Shown here: positions 6,229 to 12,941 of the stretch, piece after piece | How positions within the stretch are numbered: position 1 is the first letter of the stretch | Layout of the letters: each line of letters opens with the position of its first letter | Origin: Bacteroidia bacterium | GTDB taxonomy: Bacteria; Bacteroidota; Bacteroidia; Bacteroidales; GCA-2748055 | Length of the DNA stretch: 12,941 nt | Reading direction: 5' to 3' | Assembly (NCBI GenBank): GCA_004525825.1 | Contig: SPBY01000034.1 | Span: 1 to 12,941 of the forward strand | Translations under genes and position numbers: made by a program | Notes under the pieces: model-generated | The model's input: only the letters and a program-made list of their open reading frames with translations | Database searches by the model: none | What the model was told of the DNA's origin: nothing

Positions 6229-7580
6229 AATTTATGGGCTTCGGCCAGGCTGATGAGCTTCTCTGCTACTTCAGGATGATCTTTTAGTACGTTGGTGGTT
6301 TCATAGGGATCGGCTTTCATATTAAACAGGGCTGTGTCGATTTCCCCCACACCATATTTTCCAGCCATTCCACCTGTTCCTGCAGATTCAAGTGTCCGGT
6401 AGCCGTGGGGGAGGTGTAGCTTCCAATTACCGTCCCCACTCATGACTCCCTCAAAATTGTCCCCATTTGAGAAGGCATAGTATTCGTGCGGATTCAGAGC
6501 TCCTTCGGTGCCAGTGATCAAATCCCAAACATTCTTTCCATCGATCTCATTTTCAGGCAGGGCAATCCCTGCCAGGTGACAAAGGGTGGGAAGAAGATCC
6601 ACCGTTCCAAAGGTGCGTTCGCATATGGTACCCGCCTTAATTCCACCCGGGTATTTCATGATGCAGGCGGAGCGTACCCCTCCATCGAAGCTGGTTCCTT
6701 TGGCTTCCCGGTATGGGGTGATCCCTGCATGATCGCCGTAAGAGATCCAGGGTCCGTTGTCTGAGGTGAGGATCACGATGGTGTTGTCATCTATGCCCCG
6801 GTCTTTCAGGGCCTGGTTGATCTGTCCTACACTCCAGTCTATCTCCAGCATCACATCCCAGTACAAGCCTTTGCCCGATTTTCCTTCAAATTCGTCGCTG
6901 CAGTAGAGAGGCACATGGGGCATGCTGTGCGGAACATACAGCAAGAAGGGGCCATCCTGGTGGCGCTCGATAAAATCCACTGCATGTTCGGTATACCATC
7001 GAGTCAGGTTTTTCTGGTCGGCGTGATCCACCTCTTCGATGGTCACTTCGCCGTTCTCCCAGTACTTCAGAGGCCATTGTCCCCAGTACTCGGGCGCCTC
7101 CGGATGGTGCTTCCACATGTCGTTGGAGTACATCAGTCCGCAGGTCTCATCAAATCCGCGGGCATAAGATCTGGTTTCCGGCTGGTCACCACAATGCCAC
7201 TTCCCGAAAGCTGCCGTAGCATAGCCTGCGCGCTTGAATACCTCACCCATGGTGGCAAAGGTGGTGTCGAGTCCCCATGCATTGGGACCATGGGCCCCGA
7301 ATACTTTAGTTCTCCCAGGAAAACATCCGCTCAATAAAGCTGACCTCGAAGCAGAACAGACCGCCTGAGGTACGTAGAAGTTGTGGAAAGCGGTGCCCTC
7401 GGAGGCCAGTTGAGTAACATTTGGGGTCTCAAGAACCACCTCGCCAAAAGGTTCAAAATCGGCCCATCCTGAATCGTCCAGGAAAATGATCACCACATTG
7501 GGTTTGGAGCTTCCGGGGTCCTGATTGCAGGAGGTGAATAGTGTCAGAATAGTGAATAAGACTGTGAAAATGAGTTTCAT
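6210..7580 (-). CDS. Lipoprotein sulfatase, formylglycine type (S1 family)
   Basis: The 456-residue product is a type I sulfatase that should hydrolyse sulfate esters, probably on a glycan. Met1-Cys18 is a lipoprotein signal (LFTSC). The family motifs are in order: metal-binding Asp35-Asp36 in IIFLDDSGWAD, the maturation motif CSASR at 75-79 (Cys75 becomes formylglycine), GKWH at 126-129, His218 and His222 in PHSMPHVP, SDNG at 273-276, and the active-site Lys in EAKGTSFDGGVR. The length is normal for the family. The C-terminal subdomain (about 360-456) includes NMKADPYETTNV, common in S1 enzymes. It lies 26 nt after the GH2 gene on the same strand, so both are probably one transcript and act on the same sulfated substrate. 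No maturing enzyme is in the window. Substrate and S1 subfamily cannot be read from the sequence. Confidence 0.95.
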   Translation of the reverse strand: MKLIFTVLFTILTLFTSCNQDPGSSKPNVVIIFLDDSGWADFEPFGEVVLETPNVTQLASEGTAFHNFYVPQAVCSASRSALLSGCFPGRTKVFGAHGPNAWGLDTTFATMGEVFKRAGYATAAFGKWHCGDQPETRSYARGFDETCGLMYSNDMWKHHPEAPEYWGQWPLKYWENGEVTIEEVDHADQKNLTRWYTEHAVDFIERHQDGPFLLYVPHSMPHVPLYCSDEFEGKSGKGLYWDVMLEIDWSVGQINQALKDRGIDDNTIVILTSDNGPWISYGDHAGITPYREAKGTSFDGGVRSACIMKYPGGIKAGTICERTFGTVDLLPTLCHLAGIALPENEIDGKNVWDLITGTEGALNPHEYYAFSNGDNFEGVMSGDGNWKLHLPHGYRTLESAGTGGMAGKYGVGEIDTALFNMKADPYETTNVLKDHPEVAEKLISLAEAHKLRFYSE

Positions 7581-7587
7581 GGAAGGA

Positions 7588-7611
7588 AGGTTAATAGGTT
7601 AATGGGTTAAT
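7588..7611. repeat. Three tandem 8-bp copies of (A/G)GGTTAAT
   Basis: AGGTTAAT (7588-7595), AGGTTAAT (7596-7603) and GGGTTAAT (7604-7611) stand in direct tandem. They fill most of the 26-bp gap between the GH2 stop and the sulfatase start, and the third copy supplies the GH2 stop codon (TAA on the - strand). On the mRNA the unit reads ATTAACCT. A role in mRNA processing or in sulfatase translation is possible but not shown. Confidence 0.6.
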
Positions 7612-10417
7612 GGGGAGGACGGAAGTCAAAGGTGAGTTCGATCTGAAGAGCTCCGTCCTTCACCCTACGAGACTGGTAATGGTATTCTCCGGACTGGGGA
7701 CCCAGCTCTTTGGCCTCCTTGAATTTGGTACCAATGGCCGGGATGCCCAACATGAAGGAGATGTCTCCTCCCGGGTGTTTCAGGGTAGTTCCGGCGGGAT
7801 TGGGAGCCTCTTCGGGAGTAAAGAGCCTGAGGAACAGATCCTCAGTTCTGCTGTACACTGTGAAGTGATGGTCCTGGCGATCTTTGAATACCGCCCAGTA
7901 AAGGTTTGCATGGTAACCTTTGAACTCAGGGTAATCGAATCCCGAATGGCCGGTAATAGTATTGTTGTAGTTCTTTTCCCATACATTGAAGTTCACCCCT
8001 TTCATCCGGTTCTTCCAGACCCTGTAGGGCCCCTTACCCAAATACTTCACCGATTTGATATCAGGCTCAGGAAAGGAAAATGAAGCTCCGGTGAATGGGA
8101 CGCTTCCCGCGTCAGGCTGGTAGCTGACTTTCATATCCACCAGTCCACCGGCATAGATCACCCATACCAGGGTGCCGTTTCTGCCATAATCAGCTACCAC
8201 ATGGTGGCAGTTGCCTGCAGCGAAATGTCGGAATTCTCTTAATTCTACAGATTGATCACGGAACACCGGCCCATCGCTAAGCGGAATCTCCCTGCCACCG
8301 GAAAGAACCTTCTTAAGCAGGCCAGTATGTTTGTCCAACTCCAGCGAAACAGCACCTGATTCAAGCATAAGGATCTCCTCAGTCTCCGAAACTGAGACCA
8401 TAATCGCTGAATCTCCCTTCACCAATTCTTCCGCAATTACATCCGGTGATTTCACCGGCCAGCTCCAGCTATTCATCAAGCGGCCGTGGGGATCCAGAGC
8501 TTCCACGTAAAGAACATCGGCACCCTGCCATCCCTCAAACAAGGGAACCACCAGGGTACCGTTCTGTCCGGGTTCCAGCGGATCCACTGTGGGGACTCCA
8601 AAATCAAGTATCTCGCCCCATTCGATGGCATCCGGATCAGATATTCCTGGTCCGTCGGGTCCGGGCAAATCTATCCAGTTGTACCTGAAGGTGCACTGGT
8701 CAAGCGTAGTGTAGTGGAAACGGTTCTGGATCCTGAATTTCCCATCAAATTCCGGGGTGATATAACGCGTTTCGAAGTGAATGGGTGCCCAGATCTCCCG
8801 GATGGTGTAGAAACTAGCCTCTTTTTCATGATAGGGGCCCAGAATGCCATCAGGGGCATGGTTTCCATCCGAATCCATTTTCCCCGTATCGGTCCTTTTG
8901 ACGGATTCGTCTGCAAAAACCCAGAGAAAACCTCCTGCACACAGTGGATCGTTCCACATGCGCAGCCAGAAGTCTTCCAGTCCGGCCCCAAGTCCGCCGT
9001 CATATAAACCATGGATCAATTCTGTCGGAAAAAAAATACTTCTGGGAGCAAAATGATCCCCGGCCAGGTAGTCATAGTTCACATAGTGGGCCGTATTGGT
9101 CTTCTCATGTGCTCCCCAGGGATGATTCACCTCCCTTTGTTGAATGTCCAGTTCTTTAAAATCCTGATCATACACCGTATTCCATCCTCCCTCGTTGGCA
9201 TTGTCCCACATGACTATGCTGGGATGATTTACATCGTGTGCGATCATCTCCTGCAGAAGCTTGCGCCCCACCACCGAATCGTACGAAGGGAGCTGCCATC
9301 CTGCCAGTTCGTCCAGCACAAAGAGTCCCAGCGAATCGCATACATCCAGGAAATGGCGATCGGGTGGATAGTGTGACATGCGCACCGCATTCATGTTCAT
9401 ATCCTTGAGCAGGTTCACCACCTCGATGCTGAAATTTTTGCTTGAGGTACGGCCATGGTCGGGATGGAAGGAGTGACGGCAGACTCCTTTGTACTTGATC
9501 CTGACATCGTTCACATAGATACCGTCCTGTTCCCGTACTTCCACGGTGCGAAAACCAATCCTTTCCGCCATCCGGTGAATCGTTGATCCGCTCTCATCCA
9601 TCAATGTAAACTGAGCTGTATAAAGGTTTGGATATTCCGGGGACCACAGCAGCGGACTGTCCACCTTTCCCTGGATCCTTACTTTCTGACTCTCCTTTTC
9701 CGCAGAAGCTTCAAAAGCAGCGACCCGCTTCCCTTGCTGGTCCAGGATCTCAACAACCACTTTTCCCGCAGATTGGGAACCGGCCATATAGACATCTGAG
9801 CTAAAGGAACCATCGGCCCGGGCATCGATGGCCACCCTCTGCAGGTGATTCTTTGGTTTTACCTCCAGGTAGACAGGTCTGAAAATTCCGCCAAAGATCC
9901 AGTAGTCGGCCATGCGTTCAGCCTGGTTTACAGTTTCATTGTCTGAGAACTTCTTCACCTTTACTTCCAGTTTGTTCTCCTTGCCAAATTTCACCAGTTT
10001 GGATATATCGTGACTAAAAGAGTAAAAAGCTCCCTGGTGCACTTCTCCGGCCTGCTTTCCATTGACCAGAACCAGGGCATCTGTCATTACCCCTTCAAAT
10101 ACCAACTCAATGTGCTTCCCATTCCATTCCTTATTTGCATAGAAGTAACGACGGTAATGCCCTTCCTCTTTGAGCCGCTGATCAAAGGGGACATGGCCAT
10201 AGTTATACTGACCGAAGCCCTGCTGCTCCCAGCATGAGGGAACCTGGATGGTAGTCCATTGTTGGCTATTCATACCGTCGCTGCAGTAGAAATCCCATTC
10301 TTCAGTTTGATCAAAGCCGGTACCTGAGAGGTAAACCACCTCCGTCTCCTGTGCCGGGAGTGAAGAGACCATAAACATGGCGGAAATTATAGTGGATAGA
10401 GCTGTTTTCAGGGTCAT
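7607..10417 (-). CDS. Secreted GH2-family glycoside hydrolase (beta-galactosidase-like)
   Basis: The 936-residue product is a retaining glycosidase of family GH2 (beta-galactosidase, glucuronidase, mannosidase and related types). A signal peptide (1-22, ending LPAQ) is followed by the sugar-binding jelly roll (about 40-190, with HYRRYFYANKEWNGK and DYWIFGGIFRPVYLEV), an Ig-like domain (about 190-295), the TIM barrel (about 296-620) and a C-terminal beta-sandwich (about 640-936, small-chain-like). Glu409 in WDNANEGGWN is the likely acid/base, and Glu466 in FFPTELIHG aligns with the LacZ nucleophile region, followed by AGGFLWVFADES. The ATG at 10417 was chosen because it gives the signal peptide and lies about 20 nt after the predicted promoter; the frame stays open to 10678 but those codons read no signal. 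The sulfatase gene follows after 26 nt. The linkage and sugar are not determined. Confidence 0.93.
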   Translation of the reverse strand: MTLKTALSTIISAMFMVSSLPAQETEVVYLSGTGFDQTEEWDFYCSDGMNSQQWTTIQVPSCWEQQGFGQYNYGHVPFDQRLKEEGHYRRYFYANKEWNGKHIELVFEGVMTDALVLVNGKQAGEVHQGAFYSFSHDISKLVKFGKENKLEVKVKKFSDNETVNQAERMADYWIFGGIFRPVYLEVKPKNHLQRVAIDARADGSFSSDVYMAGSQSAGKVVVEILDQQGKRVAAFEASAEKESQKVRIQGKVDSPLLWSPEYPNLYTAQFTLMDESGSTIHRMAERIGFRTVEVREQDGIYVNDVRIKYKGVCRHSFHPDHGRTSSKNFSIEVVNLLKDMNMNAVRMSHYPPDRHFLDVCDSLGLFVLDELAGWQLPSYDSVVGRKLLQEMIAHDVNHPSIVMWDNANEGGWNTVYDQDFKELDIQQREVNHPWGAHEKTNTAHYVNYDYLAGDHFAPRSIFFPTELIHGLYDGGLGAGLEDFWLRMWNDPLCAGGFLWVFADESVKRTDTGKMDSDGNHAPDGILGPYHEKEASFYTIREIWAPIHFETRYITPEFDGKFRIQNRFHYTTLDQCTFRYNWIDLPGPDGPGISDPDAIEWGEILDFGVPTVDPLEPGQNGTLVVPLFEGWQGADVLYVEALDPHGRLMNSWSWPVKSPDVIAEELVKGDSAIMVSVSETEEILMLESGAVSLELDKHTGLLKKVLSGGREIPLSDGPVFRDQSVELREFRHFAAGNCHHVVADYGRNGTLVWVIYAGGLVDMKVSYQPDAGSVPFTGASFSFPEPDIKSVKYLGKGPYRVWKNRMKGVNFNVWEKNYNNTITGHSGFDYPEFKGYHANLYWAVFKDRQDHHFTVYSRTEDLFLRLFTPEEAPNPAGTTLKHPGGDISFMLGIPAIGTKFKEAKELGPQSGEYHYQSRRVKDGALQIELTFDFRPPH

Positions 10418-10441
10418 AGGTAAGTGGTGTTGGTTGGTAGA

Positions 10442-10472
10442 TAAAAGTAGCAGACTAAATTCACATATCAAA
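10442..10472 (-). promoter_or_regulatory. Bacteroidota-type promoter for the GH2-sulfatase pair
   Basis: On the - strand TTTG (10472-10469) is followed after 19 nt by TACTTTTA (10449-10442). This fits the Bacteroidota promoter form TTTG - 19 to 21 nt - TAnnTTTG at every position but the last. Transcription would begin near 10436, giving a leader of about 20 nt before the ATG at 10417 and supporting that start. The -7 box is identical to the one before the gene at 1106. On the + strand only a weak -7-like TATTTTCA (10532-10539) is seen for the oxidoreductase gene. Confidence 0.6.
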
Positions 10473-10475
10473 TCC

Positions 10476-10489
10476 TTTCCGGCAGGAAA
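10476..10489. promoter_or_regulatory. Inverted repeat beside the GH2 promoter (possible operator)
   Basis: TTTCC (10476-10480) and GGAAA (10485-10489) form a 14-bp interrupted palindrome, 3 bp upstream of the -33 box of the GH2 promoter and about 75 bp upstream of the oxidoreductase start. The place suits a site for a shared regulator of the divergent pairs, but 5-bp arms are common by chance. Confidence 0.25.
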
Positions 10490-10562
10490 AAAACCCTGGT
10501 ACCGAATGAATGCCGTGTGGCAAGATTTTCTTATTTTCAAGGAGCCACAAACTAATCCCCTC

Positions 10563-12227
10563 ATGAAAGCTAAACTCTTCTTTTCGTTCTGTCTGATAGC
10601 CATGCTAAGCCTCCTGCCATCTTGCAATACCGCGCAAAACTCACCCGGGGGCAAATCCCATTCTGCAGATGTCATCATCTATGGAGGTACCTCTTCTGCC
10701 GTAATAGCAGCGGTACAGGTGGCGCAAATGGGAAAAAAAGTGATCCTGGTGTCGCCCGACAAGCATCTGGGAGGACTTACTGCCGGGGGACTGGGGTGGA
10801 CCGATACGGGAAATAAGGCTGTGATCGGGGGATTAACACGAAATTTCTACCACCGCCTGTTTCTTCATTACCAGGACGATAATGCCTGGAAATGGCAGAA
10901 GAAAAGCGAATACGGGAATAAGGGCCAGGGCAATGTGGCCATAGATGGGGAGAACAGGACCATGTGGATCTTTGAGCCCAGTGCTGCTGAAAAGGTATTT
11001 GAAGCGCTTGTTACGGAATATGAGATCCCTGTGTACCGTGAGGAGTACCTGGACAGGGAGAAGGGGGTATCCGTGAAGGAGGGCGTCATCCAGAGCATCA
11101 CCACCCTGAGCGGTCTTAGCTTTCAGGCAAAAGCATTTATTGATGCCACCTACGAAGGGGACCTGATGGCTGCTGCCGGAGTAAGCTATACGGTGGGACG
11201 TGAGGCCAATGCCTTGTATGGCGAGAAATGGAACGGGGTCCAGACAGGTGTATTACACCATGGACATCATTTCATATCCGATATCAGTCCCTATGTGATT
11301 CCCGGGGATCCTTCCAGCGGCGTACTGCCCGGAATATCCACCGGAGATCCTGGCAGGTTTGGCGAGGGCGATCACCGGGTGCAGGCTTACTGCTTCCGCA
11401 TGTGCCTCACCGATCATCCTGACAACCGTGTGGCCATCACCCGTCCCCCCGACTATGATTCCACCCAGTATGAATTGCTGAGGAGGGTATTTGCTTCTGG
11501 CTGGAAAGAGGTTTTCGGTAAATTTGATCCCATCCCCAACCACAAGACCGATGTAAACAACCACGGTCCCTTCAGTACCGATAACATTGGTATGAGTTAT
11601 GATTATCCAGAGGCTTCCTATGCAAAGCGAAGGGAGATTATCCTGGAGCATACCAGCTACCAGAAGGGATTGCTGTGGTTTCTCTCCAGCGATCCTGCTG
11701 TTCCGGCCGACATCAGGGAAAAGATGAGTCACTGGGGCTACTCAAAAGATGAATTTACCGACAACGGTTACTGGCCCCACCAGATCTACGTAAGGGAAGC
11801 CCGCAGGATGGTGGGGGAGTATGTAATGACAGAGAACGAGGTTCTTGGGCTTAACACAGTGGATCAGCCTGTAGGCATGGGCTCCTATACCATGGATTCT
11901 CACAATGTCCAGCGTTACATTAAAGAGGATGGATATGTTCAGAACGAAGGGGATATTGGAGTGCATCCCCGCGATCCCTACCAGATCGACATGCGTTCCA
12001 TTATGCCATCCCAAAAGGAGTGTTCAAACCTGCTGGTACCGGTCTGTCTCTCCTGTTCCCACATCGCCTTTGGTTCCATACGAATGGAACCTGTATTTAT
12101 GATCCTGGGGCAGAGTGCTGCCACCCTGGCTGTGCTGGCCATTGAAAAGGGGAAAGGGATTCATGAGATTCCCTATGATGAATTGCGACTCAGGCTGCTG
12201 GAGGATGGCCAGGTACTTGAAAACTAA
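10563..12227 (+). CDS. FAD-dependent oxidoreductase lipoprotein (PF12831-like)
   Basis: The 554-residue product starts with a lipoprotein signal (LLPSC, Cys21) and then a Rossmann FAD-binding start, ADVIIYGGTSSAVIAAVQVA (35-54) with the GGTSS form typical of the FAD_oxidored family PF12831, followed by the acidic-poor turn KKVILVSPDKHLGGLTAGG (58-76). Further family-like features are FIDATYEGDLMAAAGV, AYCFRMCLTDHPDN, YVREARRMVGEYVMTE and, near the end, LLVPVCLSCSHIAFGSIRMEPVFMILG, the last helping to close the flavin site. These enzymes are often mislabelled 'xanthan lyase'; the natural substrate is mostly unknown, though they recur in sugar-use loci. The ATG at 10563 gives the signal peptide; an open upstream extension to 10377 overlaps the divergent GH2 gene. 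The D-lyxose isomerase gene follows after 17 nt. Confidence 0.9.
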   Translation: MKAKLFFSFCLIAMLSLLPSCNTAQNSPGGKSHSADVIIYGGTSSAVIAAVQVAQMGKKVILVSPDKHLGGLTAGGLGWTDTGNKAVIGGLTRNFYHRLFLHYQDDNAWKWQKKSEYGNKGQGNVAIDGENRTMWIFEPSAAEKVFEALVTEYEIPVYREEYLDREKGVSVKEGVIQSITTLSGLSFQAKAFIDATYEGDLMAAAGVSYTVGREANALYGEKWNGVQTGVLHHGHHFISDISPYVIPGDPSSGVLPGISTGDPGRFGEGDHRVQAYCFRMCLTDHPDNRVAITRPPDYDSTQYELLRRVFASGWKEVFGKFDPIPNHKTDVNNHGPFSTDNIGMSYDYPEASYAKRREIILEHTSYQKGLLWFLSSDPAVPADIREKMSHWGYSKDEFTDNGYWPHQIYVREARRMVGEYVMTENEVLGLNTVDQPVGMGSYTMDSHNVQRYIKEDGYVQNEGDIGVHPRDPYQIDMRSIMPSQKECSNLLVPVCLSCSHIAFGSIRMEPVFMILGQSAATLAVLAIEKGKGIHEIPYDELRLRLLEDGQVLEN

Positions 12228-12244
12228 TCCGGAAAAACTATCCT

Positions 12245-12919
12245 ATGAAAAGATCCGAAATTAATAGATTGATTATTAATGCGATAAGCTTTTTTGAGAG
12301 CATGAATTTCAGTTTACCTCCCTGGGCCTACTGGTCAGTGGATACCTGGAAAGAGCGGAAAGATCATTGTGCAGAGATATTTGATAACCAGCTGGGCTGG
12401 GATCTGACTGATTTTGGCTTGGGCAATTTTTCAGCCAGCGGTCTGCTTCTTTTTACCCTCCGCAACGGAAATCCTAAAAAGGGACTGAAATCTTATGCGG
12501 AGAAGATCATGGTGGTGGAAGAAAATCAGCTTACGCCCATGCACTTCCATTGGTCCAAAATGGAGGACATCATCAACAGGGGAGGAGGTAATCTAATGAT
12601 CCAGTTGTATGCTTCTACGGATAAGGAAGAGCTTTCCAGTCAGGATTTTGAGCTAAGTTTGGACGGCATCAGTCGAATTTGTGGCCCCGGAGAAGTGGTG
12701 GTTCTTCATCCTGGGGAAAGCATCACACTAAATCAGGGCCTGTATCACTCCTTCTACGGAGAGCCCGGAAAAGGAAAAATCCTGGTCGGCGAAGTGAGTG
12801 CGGTGAATGATGACCACTCAGATAATAGATTCCTCGAAAAGATGGGAAGGTTCCCTGAAATAGAAGAAGATGAAGCCATTGCCTACCTGTTGAGCAAGGA
12901 CTATGTTAACGTAAACTAA
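12245..12919 (+). CDS. D-lyxose ketol-isomerase
   Basis: The 224-residue product matches the D-lyxose ketol-isomerase family (PF07385), a cupin enzyme that needs a divalent metal, usually Mn2+. It interconverts D-lyxose and D-xylulose, and members often also act on D-mannose and D-fructose. The N-terminal part carries SLPPWAYWSVDTWKE and LGWDLTDFG. The metal ligands appear as His100 and His102 in PMHFHWSKMED, with Glu107, and His168 in GLYHSFYG. It has no signal peptide, so it acts in the cytoplasm. Length is normal for the family, and the ATG at 12245 gives the standard N-terminus. It lies 17 nt after the FAD oxidoreductase gene and is probably co-transcribed, which places a sugar isomerisation step after the envelope enzymes. 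The 22 bases after its stop are AT-rich and hold no clear terminator. Confidence 0.9.
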   Translation: MKRSEINRLIINAISFFESMNFSLPPWAYWSVDTWKERKDHCAEIFDNQLGWDLTDFGLGNFSASGLLLFTLRNGNPKKGLKSYAEKIMVVEENQLTPMHFHWSKMEDIINRGGGNLMIQLYASTDKEELSSQDFELSLDGISRICGPGEVVVLHPGESITLNQGLYHSFYGEPGKGKILVGEVSAVNDDHSDNRFLEKMGRFPEIEEDEAIAYLLSKDYVNVN

Positions 12920-12941
12920 AACATCATATAATATATATCAA

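Noticed and set aside
8486..9007. Forward open frame of 173 codons inside the GH2 gene
   Set aside because: It is antisense to the conserved TIM-barrel and C-terminal region and shows no recognisable protein features.
10377..10562. N-terminal extension of the oxidoreductase reading frame by 62 codons
   Set aside because: It overlaps the GH2 signal peptide coding region and would bury the lipoprotein signal that begins at 10563.
10418..10678. N-terminal extension of the GH2 reading frame by 87 codons
   Set aside because: The extension covers the predicted promoter and overlaps the divergent oxidoreductase gene; the ATG at 10417 gives a proper signal peptide.
12920..12941. AT-rich tail with alternating TA after the isomerase gene
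   Set aside because: Only 22 bases are visible and no stem or promoter pair can be completed within the window.

Overview
The window looks like a Bacteroidota chromosome segment, probably a free-living, glycan-using member of the Bacteroidia; no rRNA or marker gene is present to confirm this. The reasons are many predicted lipoproteins with a Cys at about residue 18-29, a Tat-type aldo/keto reductase, a TolB-like secreted propeller, a sulfatase plus GH2 pair, few Shine-Dalgarno sequences, and two good matches to the Bacteroidota promoter form TTTG/TTG - about 19-20 nt - TAnnTTTG. All real genes are closely packed. No gap between genes exceeds 170 bp, and I saw no rRNA, tRNA, CRISPR array, insertion sequence or integrase.

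Left part (1-1816): the C-terminal tail of an unidentified membrane protein runs into a convergent two-domain lipoprotein (SnoaL-like plus a second alpha/beta domain). This lipoprotein is divergent from an unusual gene that joins a lipoprotein signal to a class I SAM-methyltransferase fold. The 167-bp divergent region carries a promoter match and a 7-bp inverted repeat.

Middle part (1901-6198, + strand): five genes separated by 25 nt or less look like one operon. They encode a soluble protein of unknown function, a secreted beta-sandwich/six-bladed PD40 propeller protein, a small secreted beta-rich protein, a Tat-exported aldo/keto reductase with a lipobox, and a small three-cysteine exported protein resembling the TIGR04076 family. 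Four of the five products have export signals, so the operon probably encodes a cell-envelope function. The oxidoreductase and the cysteine protein at its end suggest redox chemistry on a sugar or related carbonyl compound; that is inference.

Right part (6210-12919): a - strand pair (GH2 glycosidase then sulfatase) diverges from a + strand pair (FAD-dependent oxidoreductase lipoprotein then D-lyxose ketol-isomerase) across a 145-bp regulatory region. This resembles a small sugar-use locus. The sulfatase and GH2 enzyme could trim a sulfated glycoside outside the cytoplasm, the FAD enzyme could oxidise a product in the envelope, and the isomerase could feed an aldose (lyxose or mannose type) into central metabolism. 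There is no SusC/SusD pair, sugar transporter, regulator or sulfatase-maturing enzyme in view, so the substrate cannot be fixed.

The two convergent junctions (around 124/129 and 6198/6210) are only 4 and 11 bp wide, and each can form a hairpin containing both stop codons. The last 22 bases after 12919 are AT-rich and hold nothing I can call.
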